Below are positions 32,439 to 39,383 of a stretch of 41,049 nucleotides of DNA, one piece after another (position 1 is the first letter of the stretch; each line of letters begins with the position of its first letter). A program made the translations under genes and the position numbers. The notes beneath the pieces are model-generated. The model made no database searches and was not told the origin of the DNA. It was given only the letters and a program-made list of their open reading frames with translations. The stretch is from contig CAYTJQ010000028.1 in NCBI GenBank assembly GCA_964438205.1, forward strand, positions 1 to 41,049, written 5' to 3'. Source of the DNA: Pseudohaliea sp964438205. GTDB taxonomy: Bacteria > Pseudomonadota > Gammaproteobacteria > Pseudomonadales > Halieaceae.

Positions 32439-32798
32439 TTACCCCTCCCCCCGGAGGGCGGAGACCACCGCACCGAACAGCTCGTCCTTCCGGCGCTGCT
32501 CGAGGGGGAGCTGGTCATAGGGAGCCATGCACGGGTGCGTCTTGGCCTCGGCGTCCTTGGTGTCGCCGTAGACCCAGCCCTCGGCGGCCTTGTGCGCCAT
32601 CCAGGCCTCGTGGCTTTCCCGGGGCGTCATCGGCTCATCGAGGTGGAGACGCACGCCAGCGACCGCGGAGTCCCGCTGCCAGTCCGGGGCGTCTTCCCAC
32701 CGGGGCTGAGAGTCATCACCCAGGGCCAGGCAGTAGGCACGGTTCGCCTCGTGGCACACCCGGGCGATGCCATAGGCGGTCAACACGGTCTTGCTCAT
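32439..32798 (-). CDS. RyR-domain protein (119 aa), first late gene
   Basis: Start ATG 32798 (MSKTVLTAYGIARVCHEANR) is preferred over an in-frame GTG four codons upstream that lies at the end of the terminator T tract. The pattern IARVCHEANRAYCLALGDDS, QPRWEDAPDWQRDSAVAGVR, ESHEAWMAHKAAEGWVYGDT, KDAEAKTHPCMAPYDQLPLE and QRRKDELFGAVV matches the RyR (ryanodine-receptor) domain seen in many phage proteins. These have no established function. It is the first gene after the late promoter and ends 5 bases from the small terminase gene. Confidence 0.85.
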   Translation of the reverse strand: MSKTVLTAYGIARVCHEANRAYCLALGDDSQPRWEDAPDWQRDSAVAGVRLHLDEPMTPRESHEAWMAHKAAEGWVYGDTKDAEAKTHPCMAPYDQLPLEQRRKDELFGAVVSALRGEG

Positions 32799-32810
32799 AC
32801 GGTCACCCAC

Positions 32811-32845
32811 GAAAAAGGGCGACCCCCGCGAGAGGGGCCGCCCTT
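32811..32845 (-). terminator. Leader terminator between late promoter and first late gene
   Basis: Minus strand: 12-bp stem AAGGGCGGCCCC / GGGGTCGCCCTT (one G-T pair) with a 7-base loop, arms at 32834-32845 and 32815-32826, running into TTTTTCG. The T tract ends only about 13 bases before the RyR ATG. It lies downstream of the predicted promoter start point, so it must be read through for late expression. Confidence 0.9.
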
Positions 32846-32875
32846 GGATTGGTTATAACTTTGGTAGTTTGGTGG

Positions 32876-32905
32876 ATTATGGGTTGCAGGTGGGCGGGTT
32901 GTCAA
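32876..32905 (-). promoter_or_regulatory. Sigma70-like late promoter
   Basis: Minus strand: TTGACA (32905-32900), an 18-base spacer, and CATAAT (32881-32876). This matches consensus at -35 exactly and differs by one base at -10. Transcription would begin near 32869 and head into the late operon through the hairpin at 32811-32845. A terminator immediately upstream isolates it. Confidence 0.72.
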
Positions 32906-32918
32906 TACTGGGCGCGCA

Positions 32919-32951
32919 CGAAAAAGGCCCGACACCTTGCGAGGCCGGGCC
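32919..32951 (-). terminator. Terminator upstream of late promoter
   Basis: Minus strand: stem GGCCCG / CGGGCC with internal pairing in the 14-base loop (CCT/AGG), followed by TTTTTCGTG. The same T-tract motif follows the leader terminator. It would stop transcripts arriving from the 34-41 kb block before the late promoter. Confidence 0.82.
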
Positions 32952-33042
32952 GTGCTGGCAGGGAGAGGAGGCAAATCCACAGGGAGACCTAAGCCAGCGA
33001 GGACAGTATAACCCAGCCGATCCGGTGCGGGCACATCCTTCC

Positions 33043-33071
33043 TTGACTTACCCAGATTTGGGTAATACGCT
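33043..33071 (+). promoter_or_regulatory. Plus-strand promoter with operator in spacer
   Basis: TTGACT (33043-33048), a 17-base spacer and TACGCT (33066-33071) form a sigma70-like promoter. It points toward the four small plus-strand genes starting at 33120. The spacer is almost completely occupied by a palindrome, so a bound repressor would block polymerase directly. Confidence 0.72.
33048..33065. promoter_or_regulatory. 18-bp palindromic operator
   Basis: TTACCCAGATTTGGGTAA: perfect 7-bp inverted arms (TTACCCA / TGGGTAA) around a 4-base centre. Size and symmetry suit a dimeric helix-turn-helix repressor of the CI/Cro class. The Cro-like product at 33838 is one candidate ligand. Confidence 0.75.
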
Positions 33072-33119
33072 TATCACCAAGCTGTACGACATCGCAGCAC
33101 AACCCAAGGGAGACACACC

Positions 33120-33323
33120 ATGACCGACGCCATCCGCAATATCACCGATAACCAGACCCGCGCCTTCGCTGAGGCCTGCTACGACAACAACACCGTCGAG
33201 GAAATGCAGGAGGTGGTGAACGACCCCGACCCTTTCGACATGGAGGCCTGGGATGTGGATGAGGCTCAGTGGAAGGAGGCGATTGCCGCTGCCCTCGCCG
33301 ACCGCCAGGCCGACAGCCAGTAA
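33120..33323 (+). CDS. Small acidic protein (67 aa), first gene of plus operon
   Basis: An AAGGGAG ribosome site lies 7 bases before ATG 33120, downstream of the operator-controlled promoter. The protein is acidic and helical (TRAFAEACYDNNTVEEMQEV, EAQWKEAIAAALADRQAD). No family is recognised. Expressed first in a regulated operon, it could be an anti-host or anti-repressor factor, but nothing in the sequence fixes this. Confidence 0.7.
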   Translation: MTDAIRNITDNQTRAFAEACYDNNTVEEMQEVVNDPDPFDMEAWDVDEAQWKEAIAAALADRQADSQ

Positions 33324-33343
33324 CCGACGCAGGGAGACCAGCC

Positions 33344-33544
33344 ATGACCTACGCAGTAACCGAAAACCATGCCGGCGGCGACCGGAAGCGGCATCGCAGC
33401 ATCGAAGTAGCCGCCCGTCGCATTGCTCGACAAAACGACGTGTACCTCGGGTACAAACTCGTCGACTATGACAGCGACGAAACCCGCGAAGCGGTCGAAG
33501 AGAGGGCGCAACAGATGATCGACGAGGACATCGGCGCCAGATAG
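33344..33544 (+). CDS. Small hypothetical protein (66 aa)
   Basis: I use ATG 33344 (MTYAVTENHAGGDRKRHRSI) because AGGGAGA is correctly spaced before it; the longer frame from 33269 overlaps the previous gene. The pattern 'E-V-A-A-R-R-I-A-R-Q-N-D-V-Y-L-G-Y-K-L-V-D-Y-D-S' looks like a short alpha/beta unit. No known family. Confidence 0.65.
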   Translation: MTYAVTENHAGGDRKRHRSIEVAARRIARQNDVYLGYKLVDYDSDETREAVEERAQQMIDEDIGAR

Positions 33545-33592
33545 CTAACACCGCCCCGGCCGTGCGCCGGGGCACCCATCAGGAGGGAAGCC

Positions 33593-33841
33593 ATGACCAC
33601 CATCGTAATCATGGGCGGCGGCACCAATCGGGTTCACCGCGTCGCCGCCGAAGATGCAGAAGAGCGGGCGGCGGAGTTGGCCCGGGAGGAGGCAGAAGAG
33701 TACGGCGTAGACCCCGTCTGGTGCCCGGCCGGTAGCTGGCACCACGAAGAGGGATACGGCGCACCCCTCGGCGGGTACGACGTGACCGGCGGCGACATGG
33801 ACTACGGCAGCGCCGTGATCATCTTCGAGGGGGCGGAATGA
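33593..33841 (+). CDS. Small hypothetical protein (82 aa)
   Basis: An AGGAGGGA ribosome site precedes ATG 33593. A beta start (MTTIVIMGGGTNRVHRVAAE) is followed by an acidic helix and an acidic, Gly/Tyr-rich end (APLGGYDVTGGDMDYGSAVI). No family is recognised. Its stop overlaps the ATG of the next gene. Confidence 0.65.
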   Translation: MTTIVIMGGGTNRVHRVAAEDAEERAAELAREEAEEYGVDPVWCPAGSWHHEEGYGAPLGGYDVTGGDMDYGSAVIIFEGAE

Positions 33842-34107
33842 ACCTCGTCGACTCCGCCATCGAGGTCGTCGGCGGCAAGAAGGCCCTAGTGGATGCCGTC
33901 AACGGCGACCTCGGGACCGGCTACACGATGAACCGGCTCTGGGAGTGGCGCACCGGACAGCGCAGCATCCCCCAGCCGGTGCAGGACTGGATGCTGCGGG
34001 TGGCGGCCCCGTGGGCTATCACCCAGGAAGGCGGGGCGCCGCCCTGGGGCGACGAGCACCTGGACAACCTCGCCGCCCGCCTCTGCCCGCCGCCGCGCAG
34101 GGACTAG
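33838..34107 (+). CDS. Cro-like DNA-binding protein (89 aa)
   Basis: The product MNLVDSAIEVVGGKKALVDA, then VNGDLGTGYTMNRLWEWRTGQRSIPQPVQDWMLRVAAPWAI, has the Cro/YdaS-type plan. The 'A-I-x-x-x-G-G-x-x-x-L' and 'T-x-x-R-x-x-E-W-R-x-G-R-R-x-I-P' segments form the helix-turn-helix and following contact loop. It probably regulates a promoter, most simply the one at 33043-33071, as an autorepressor. It is translationally coupled to the gene before it and converges with a 4-base stop overlap on the 34104 gene. Confidence 0.72.
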   Translation: MNLVDSAIEVVGGKKALVDAVNGDLGTGYTMNRLWEWRTGQRSIPQPVQDWMLRVAAPWAITQEGGAPPWGDEHLDNLAARLCPPPRRD

Positions 34108-34303
34108 CCCGCCTCCACCGGCACGAACCGCTCGCACGGCCACGGCTCGGCCATCCCAACGAATACGCCCTTGTGGCTTTCCTGCCTGTTCGCCCGGTCC
34201 CACACCCACGCCTGATACCGGGCGCACTTCCGGGCATGCGGGCAGTATCGGTCGGTCCCCACGCCAATCTCGCCGGTGCAGCGGCCAACGTCATCGGGCA
34301 GCC

Positions 34304-34307
<4 letters not shown>
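34104..34307 (-). CDS. Small Cys-rich protein (67 aa)
   Basis: ATG 34307 overlaps the thymidylate synthase stop (ATGA). Four cysteines (CTGEIGVGTDRYCPHARKC and PWPCERF) may bind a metal. The repeated aromatic/basic middle (ARYQAWVWDRANRQESHKGV) gives no recognised family. It is the last gene of the minus-strand early block, meeting the plus operon tail to tail. Confidence 0.65.
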
Positions 34308-35253
<946 letters not shown>

Positions 35254-35257
<4 letters not shown>

Positions 35258-35502
35258 TCCTCGCCTCCCGTCTTCCGCCACCGGCACCCGTCGCACCGGG
35301 GGTCTTCGTCGCTCTGGTCGTGGCCGCACTCAATGGGCAGCCAGGACATGGTATGCCACATCATGCGGCGCGTGCCGTCCGGGCCTCGGCCGACCTGGAC
35401 CAGGTGCGGGATCTCCAGCTTGCCGTCCTCCACCCGTGGGGCGTGGTCGTGGCAGGCGTACCGGCCGGGGCCATGCAGTACCGCCACGGCTACCTCCACC
35501 AC
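35254..35502 (-). CDS. Small His/Cys-containing protein (82 aa)
   Basis: The frame begins at GTG 35502, inside the end of the preceding gene, and its stop overlaps the thymidylate synthase GTG. The C-terminal part has IECGHDQSDEDPRCDGCRWR, a likely zinc ribbon, and the N-terminus has CHDHAPR. Ribosome site is weak, so the exact start is uncertain. No family. Confidence 0.55.
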
Positions 35503-35681
35503 CAGGGCGGCTCTGTCGGCTCAGCGTGCCACGCCACCACCGTGGTCACCGCCACGCCGCACACCACGGCAGCCCATGCCGGCGCCGGCATCTCGACCCC
35601 TAACACGCGAAGCGCGCCGGCCACGGCAAGCCCGTAGAGCAGACCGACCACGGACGCTACCAGCAGATCCCAGTAGGTCAT
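35490..35681 (-). CDS. Small two-helix membrane protein (63 aa)
   Basis: ATG 35681 overlaps the Q-like gene stop (ATGA). Two hydrophobic helices (YWDLLVASVVGLLYGLAVAG, then APAWAAVVCGVAVTTVVAW) and a C-terminus ending PPWWWR are visible. No known function. Confidence 0.62.
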   Translation of the reverse strand: MTYWDLLVASVVGLLYGLAVAGALRVLGVEMPAPAWAAVVCGVAVTTVVAWHAEPTEPPWWWR

Positions 35682-36250
35682 GCGTCCTCCTCGTCGGCCA
35701 GGGCCCGGTTCATCGCCCGGGCCGCCGCCGCCTCGATCTCCTGCAGCCAGGCGCGCAGGTTCGCGTGGCGGTGCTCCCAGGTCTCGCGGTACGCCGCCCG
35801 GGAGACGCCCAGGGCATCCGCCGACGCCCGCTGGCCGCGGTACACCCGGCCGGTGCCGTTGCAGCGGTCGCAGACCCGCACAGCCTCGCCGTAGGTGTAC
35901 CCGGTGCCGTGGCAGCGGGGGCAGGTGGCCGCCTCGATCTCCTCGGCGATCACGAGTTCGGCCATCCGGTCCACCAGGGACGGGTCGCGCATCGCCCACT
36001 GCTCGCGCATCGCCAGCCAGGCGACGTGCTGGCGAACGTGGCCGCGCAGGGCCTTGAGATCGGCGTCGGTCACGCTGCCCCACTTCGCCCGCATCAGCAG
36101 CTCGCCCACCGGCGAGTCGATGAACGCCAGGGCGTGGCAGACGTCGTCCACCGTGAGCCGGGACGGGGCCGTGCTGCCGCCGCCGTCGCGTGGGCCCAGG
36201 CTTCCCGTCTTTGGGCTGGTTCTGGACATCGCCTTGCGCACGTTGGTCAT
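35678..36250 (-). CDS. Q-like late antiterminator candidate with DnaJ-type zinc finger (190 aa)
   Basis: ATG 36250 overlaps the RuvC-like gene stop (ATGA). Around residues 107-133 it has CPRCHGTGYTYGEAVRVCDR then CNGTGRVYRG. The paired CxxCxGTG fingers are shared with DnaJ and with the phage antitermination Q family of lambdoid phages such as 82. A helix-turn-helix-like segment follows (SADALGVSRAAYRETWEHR, ~140-158). Q proteins load on RNA polymerase at the late promoter and permit readthrough. The promoter-terminator leader of this genome's late operon is the expected target. Family call rests on motif and context. Confidence 0.65.
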   Translation of the reverse strand: MTNVRKAMSRTSPKTGSLGPRDGGGSTAPSRLTVDDVCHALAFIDSPVGELLMRAKWGSVTDADLKALRGHVRQHVAWLAMREQWAMRDPSLVDRMAELVIAEEIEAATCPRCHGTGYTYGEAVRVCDRCNGTGRVYRGQRASADALGVSRAAYRETWEHRHANLRAWLQEIEAAAARAMNRALADEEDA

Positions 36251-36711
36251 GCCGCGCCCTCCGCTTCGAGTGTCTGTTGCGCCCACCGGGCCAGGTGGAG
36301 CGCGTCGGCCTTGCCGTCGTCGGCCTTGGCGGCCAGGGCAACGTTGGGGTAGAGCCGGCGGGCCATGGAGAGGCTGCGCGCCTTCGTCTCCCCGGTGCCG
36401 GCGTCGAGCATCGTCTTCTGCCACTGGCTCGGCGTCACCGTGACGTAGGGAACGCCGGCCATGGACAGGATCCCCTGCCACCCACCGTAGTTCGCGCCGA
36501 ACTTGAAGGTGGAGCTCACCCCCTGCTTCGGCATGGCGCCGACGCGCTCGATGCACGCCCGCTGGGGCATCCCGTACCCGCGGATCACCTGCCCCAGCAG
36601 GGCCGCCGCGGCCGGGATGTCGCCGGGGTAGCGCCAGGCGTCGGCCACGCCGCCGGCGATGACCGCCAGGCCGCCCTGGGCGCCGGGGTCGATGCCGATG
36701 ACCACGCTCAT
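36247..36711 (-). CDS. RuvC-like Holliday-junction resolvase (154 aa)
   Basis: Start ATG 36711 overlaps the preceding stop as ATGA. The RNase-H-like fold is clear: VVIGIDPGAQGGLAVI (first acidic), ACIERVGAMPKQGVSSTFKF with catalytic Glu, then GANYGGWQGILSMAGVPYVT and DDGKADALHLARWAQ with the final acidic pair. Proteins with this 'E-x-V-x-A-M-P-x-Q-G' motif are phage RuvC homologues that resolve four-way junctions during replication and before packaging. Confidence 0.85.
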   Translation of the reverse strand: MSVVIGIDPGAQGGLAVIAGGVADAWRYPGDIPAAAALLGQVIRGYGMPQRACIERVGAMPKQGVSSTFKFGANYGGWQGILSMAGVPYVTVTPSQWQKTMLDAGTGETKARSLSMARRLYPNVALAAKADDGKADALHLARWAQQTLEAEGAA

Positions 36712-36923
36712 AGCCACCACTCACCGCGCCAGGCCTGCCGGGCGCAGTGGTAGGCCCAGCGGGCGCAGGCGTAGGCGCCCCAGCCCAGCAGGGCCGCCAT
36801 GCCCGGGTTGCCGTTGAAGAACAGCATCGCCAGCAGGACCATGTACCCGCCGGCCGCCAGGGAGGCGAAGGCGTCGATGGCGTGGATGATCTGGACGGAT
36901 GGGGTGGCTCGTTGCTTATCCAC
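36708..36923 (-). CDS. Small membrane protein (71 aa)
   Basis: GTG 36923 is preferred: GAGGAG lies 7 bases upstream. It has one or two hydrophobic helices, AFASLAAGGYMVLLAMLFF and GMAALLGWGAYACARWAYHC, then a basic/aromatic tail. No family recognised. Confidence 0.62.
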   Translation of the reverse strand: MDKQRATPSVQIIHAIDAFASLAAGGYMVLLAMLFFNGNPGMAALLGWGAYACARWAYHCARQAWRGEWWL

Positions 36924-37125
36924 GGCGGCGCTCCTCAATCTCGGCGCACTCTACGCACCGCGTCACCCCGCCCAGGGCCCGGCGGGCCTCCGGGATGGGG
37001 GCGTCGCAGTCCTCGCAGTGGGTCAGGCTTGGCGACCGCATCTTCTCCCGGATCGCCGCGATCCTCTCGTCGCGCTGGGCGTCGTACTGCTCCTGCTCTT
37101 GAGCCGCAAGGTCGCCATCATTCAT
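36916..37125 (-). CDS. DksA/TraR-type zinc-finger protein (69 aa)
   Basis: The gene starts at ATG 37125 (MNDGDLAAQEQEQYDAQRDE). An acidic helix is followed by HCEDCDAPIPEARRALGGVT then RCVECAEIEERRR. The C-x2-C, ~16 residues, C-x2-C spacing and 'I-P-E-A-R-R-A' loop are the TraR/DksA C4 finger. Proteins of this small class bind RNA polymerase through the secondary channel and can alter host transcription. Its tail overlaps the next gene's start by 8 bases. Confidence 0.88.
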   Translation of the reverse strand: MNDGDLAAQEQEQYDAQRDERIAAIREKMRSPSLTHCEDCDAPIPEARRALGGVTRCVECAEIEERRRG

Positions 37126-37453
37126 GGCTCTGCTCCTTCTTCTGCCGGCGCCGCTCGGCGCTGATCGTGATCCCGTGCCGGCGCATGGTGGGCACGATGG
37201 CCCGGTGGTCCATCGCAAGCGCCTTCGCCATGCGCTCGACGCATTTCAGATTGGTGCTCGAGCCCCAGGCGCGGACGGCCATGGTCACCGCCAACTCCGC
37301 ATCCTCTGGTGCTAGGAGCGACCCCCGGGGCAACTCCGCCCCTCGGCGCACCAGCCAGTTTCGCGCACCGCGGTGGAGCCGGAATACTCGCGCCCGCTTA
37401 CCGGCCACCGCCCGCCACTGCCCGTCCTCGGTCTGCTCGATATGCCCCTGCAT
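37118..37453 (-). CDS. Hypothetical DNA-binding-like protein (111 aa)
   Basis: ATG 37453 overlaps the preceding stop (TGATG). A short strand-rich N-terminus (DGQWRAVAGKRARVFRLH) is followed by a helical C-terminus whose pattern (SSTNLKCVERMAKALAMDHR, AIVPTMRRHGITISAERRRQ) looks helix-turn-helix-like with a basic tail. No family is recognised. The position between nuclease and regulators suggests a DNA-associated role. Confidence 0.6.
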   Translation of the reverse strand: MQGHIEQTEDGQWRAVAGKRARVFRLHRGARNWLVRRGAELPRGSLLAPEDAELAVTMAVRAWGSSTNLKCVERMAKALAMDHRAIVPTMRRHGITISAERRRQKKEQSHE

Positions 37454-37776
37454 CACCGCACCTCCAGGATCCCGGCCTCGACCAGCTGCGCCCGCGTCTC
37501 CTGGGTGGCCCGGATCCACGCCTCCAGGATCTGCTCCCGGTCCAGCAGGCCCGGCCGCGCCCGGCCGTCCAGGACGTCGTGGCAGGCGGCGCAGACGAAG
37601 GCCCCGTCGATGTCGCTGCCCTTGGTGCCCATGCCGCCGTTGCTCAGCGGCGGATGGGCCAGGATCACCGTCTCCGGATCGTGGCTGCACACGCCGGGCA
37701 GGCGCAGAGCGCATTGCTGGCCCCGGGCCGCCCGGCGCACCTTGTCTGAGTGGATGGGCTTGTTCTTGGGGATCAT
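37453..37776 (-). CDS. DUF1364 / YbcO-family HNH-like nuclease (107 aa)
   Basis: Start ATG 37776 (MIPKNKPIHSDKVRRAARGQ) overlaps the NinB stop as ATGA. The pattern QCALRLPGVCSHDPETVILA, HPPLSNGGMGTKGSDIDGAF, VCAACHDVLDGRAR reproduces DUF1364, exemplified by YbcO of the DLP12 prophage, a beta-beta-alpha-metal nuclease. Cys pairs and the HxxH/CHD residues would bind zinc. It lies with NinB, as in lambdoid nin regions. Confidence 0.85.
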   Translation of the reverse strand: MIPKNKPIHSDKVRRAARGQQCALRLPGVCSHDPETVILAHPPLSNGGMGTKGSDIDGAFVCAACHDVLDGRARPGLLDREQILEAWIRATQETRAQLVEAGILEVR

Positions 37777-38204
37777 GCGGCCTCCTCGGGCATGGATTCT
37801 TTGGTGGGCCACGGCGGACACTCAACCCCCAGCTTCTGCCCTATATGCCTACACAAAACATCATGGATGACCGTCGGCTCAACGGTCGTAATTTCGGTTG
37901 TACTATTTTTTTGTGTTAATGCCTTCTGTATGGGCCTCCATAAATGCTCTTTTGCTGCTTCTGTTGTCCACGGTATCTCTACGTCATGCTTGAGCGTAGA
38001 TTTCATGTCATACCCGGAATCATTGAGAATTTGCGCTAATTGGCCCAGGAACAAATGAAGAGCTTTATTCTGAGACAGCGTTCTTTGGCTTGCTCTTCTC
38101 TTTATCTCGATTTTCAAATAATGGTGCTCTCGCCACTCCTCGTCTATGCGAGTGATAGCGGACGCTAGACTGGTAAGGCTGTTTATTACGATGGTTTCAC
38201 TCAT
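37773..38204 (-). CDS. ninB: NinB / Orf-type recombination mediator (143 aa), low GC
   Basis: The protein follows the lambda Orf (NinB) family: RRASQRTLSQNKALHLFLGQ, LAQILNDSGYDMKSTLKHDV, IPWTTEAAKEHLWRPIQKAL, TQKNSTTEITTVEPTVIHDV, then a C-terminus with GVECPPWPTKES. Orf assists RecA-like or Red recombination by acting on SSB-coated DNA, so it partners logically with this phage's SSB and RuvC-like enzyme. Its base composition is far more AT-rich than nearly all neighbours, like the homing endonuclease next to it, a sign of recent joint acquisition. Confidence 0.85.
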   Translation of the reverse strand: MSETIVINSLTSLASAITRIDEEWREHHYLKIEIKRRASQRTLSQNKALHLFLGQLAQILNDSGYDMKSTLKHDVEIPWTTEAAKEHLWRPIQKALTQKNSTTEITTVEPTVIHDVLCRHIGQKLGVECPPWPTKESMPEEAA

Positions 38205-38206
38205 AG

Positions 38207-38854
38207 CTAACCCTGAAAGCGGCCCATGCGAGCATTGGTCATTGCATACTCCCCAAAGTGCATTACTGCTGCCCTATCGTATTCCAACGCAGCCTTTATA
38301 GGGCATTCAAAAACACCAAGGTTAATTCTATTCCCAGACGGCCTGATTGTTGCCCTGTATTTCCCAGACGGCAACAAGGTAACGCCTTTGTAGCCAGTTG
38401 CGTTCTCTTTCTTGGAGTTTGCCGCATTCTGCTGGGGAGTGACCCATCTGCAATTACTCGGCTCGTACCCTTTGTCTGGGTCAATTCGATCTATCTGATG
38501 CTTGTCTGTAGGGGCTGGCCCCATGTCGCGAAGGAACGAATCGAATGAATCAACCCATTCCTTTGCCATCCCTTTTCCTCGATATAGGTAATGATACTCA
38601 TTGCCCTCGTTCAATACGCGCTGCTTCGCTGAATACCAAGCCCGATACGTCCTTGTTCCAACCATTCCGTGACCTTCTCGCGGAGCTTCGGAAGCTAGGC
38701 CCAAGCGATGCGCTTTTGCAATGATGGCCGATTTTGATTTCTTACCGTTTAGCCTATCCCGAACACCCTTGTATCCCTCATGCGGGTAATACTCCTTCAG
38801 GGTTTGAAGCATGTGGTCAGTCCAGGCGCTCGCCGATGCCTTTGTTATCGCCAT
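38207..38854 (-). CDS. HNH-AP2 homing endonuclease (215 aa), low GC
   Basis: Three parts are visible. An N-terminal SANT/HTH-like segment (WTDHMLQTLKEYYPHEGYKG ... SAIIAKAHRLGLA) comes first. A middle HNH-type core (DKHQIDRIDPDKGYEPSNCR, WVTPQQNAANSKKE) follows. Last is a C-terminal AP2 DNA-binding domain (GYKGVTLLPSGKYRATIRPS, RINLGVFECPIKAALEYDRA). This is a standard free-standing phage homing endonuclease. It is markedly AT-rich compared with flanking genes and overlaps the end of a suspiciously short ORF, as if it inserted there. Confidence 0.9.
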   Translation of the reverse strand: MAITKASASAWTDHMLQTLKEYYPHEGYKGVRDRLNGKKSKSAIIAKAHRLGLASEAPREGHGMVGTRTYRAWYSAKQRVLNEGNEYHYLYRGKGMAKEWVDSFDSFLRDMGPAPTDKHQIDRIDPDKGYEPSNCRWVTPQQNAANSKKENATGYKGVTLLPSGKYRATIRPSGNRINLGVFECPIKAALEYDRAAVMHFGEYAMTNARMGRFQG

Positions 38855-38985
38855 GTCGCCTCCTTGTTCTCGCCCACCGAGTACCCGCGCTCCCGCAGCC
38901 GGCCGGCCGTGATCCCGTCGGCCGGGACCAGGGCGCCGCCGGACTCGTGGCGCTGGACGGTGAAGCGGAGCTGTTCGGAGCTCAT
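38845..38985 (-). CDS. Short ORF (46 aa), probable truncated DUF1367-like gene
   Basis: ATG 38985 overlaps the preceding stop (ATGA). The 46 residues (MSSEQLRFTVQRHESGGALV, PADGITAGRLRERGYSVGEN, KEATWR) resemble the N-terminus of DUF1367-type phage proteins, which are normally ~190 residues. The high-GC frame stops eight bases into the homing endonuclease gene. I infer that the insertion replaced the rest. It may still be translated as a remnant. Confidence in the family is limited by length. Confidence 0.55.
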   Translation of the reverse strand: MSSEQLRFTVQRHESGGALVPADGITAGRLRERGYSVGENKEATWR

Positions 38986-39383
38986 TTCGACCCCTTCCTC
39001 TTGGGGCGATACCAGACCGCGTTTCTCATAGACCGCCGCACCATTCCCTCGGTGACACTGTCAGACCCAAGCATCGAATCGCAGTCCCACCAGTGCAGAC
39101 TCTCCTGCGGGCGAACCTCAAGGCCATGCGTCAAGCTGCGGCCAAGCTGCCTGTTTGCCTGCATCCTGATCTCCATCTGATGGCGACTCAGAGCGCCATC
39201 TGGCTTTCGCTTTCCGCATACGTGATGGTCGCCGACCGACCGAAACTCCCCGCCCAGCCCGCTCTCCTCCGGGAACAGGAGCGGGTCATCATTGCGGTGG
39301 ATCCAGGCCACCAGGGCCAGGGCGCCGAGGATGAGGCCCAGGAGGGCGGCGGCCACGGAGACGGCCATGCAGGTGATGGTCAT
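38982..39383 (-). CDS. Single-pass membrane protein (133 aa), unknown
   Basis: ATG 39383 overlaps the upstream stop (ATGA). Residues ~6-27 (MAVSVAAALLGLILGALALV) form a membrane helix. The rest is a soluble domain with HHVCGKRKPDGALSRHQMEI and WWDCDSMLGSDSVTEGM. No family recognised. The soluble part is somewhat AT-richer than the membrane part. Confidence 0.6.
   Translation of the reverse strand: MTITCMAVSVAAALLGLILGALALVAWIHRNDDPLLFPEESGLGGEFRSVGDHHVCGKRKPDGALSRHQMEIRMQANRQLGRSLTHGLEVRPQESLHWWDCDSMLGSDSVTEGMVRRSMRNAVWYRPKRKGSK

Noticed and set aside
15194..33119. Template repeat for the adhesin variable region within this window
   Set aside because: I read the non-coding gaps (1547-1913, 2445-2498, 15194-15297, 32846-33119, 33545-33592) and found no adenine-rich copy of the GGCGGC...TTCGGCTTTCGC block; a computed self-alignment would be decisive.
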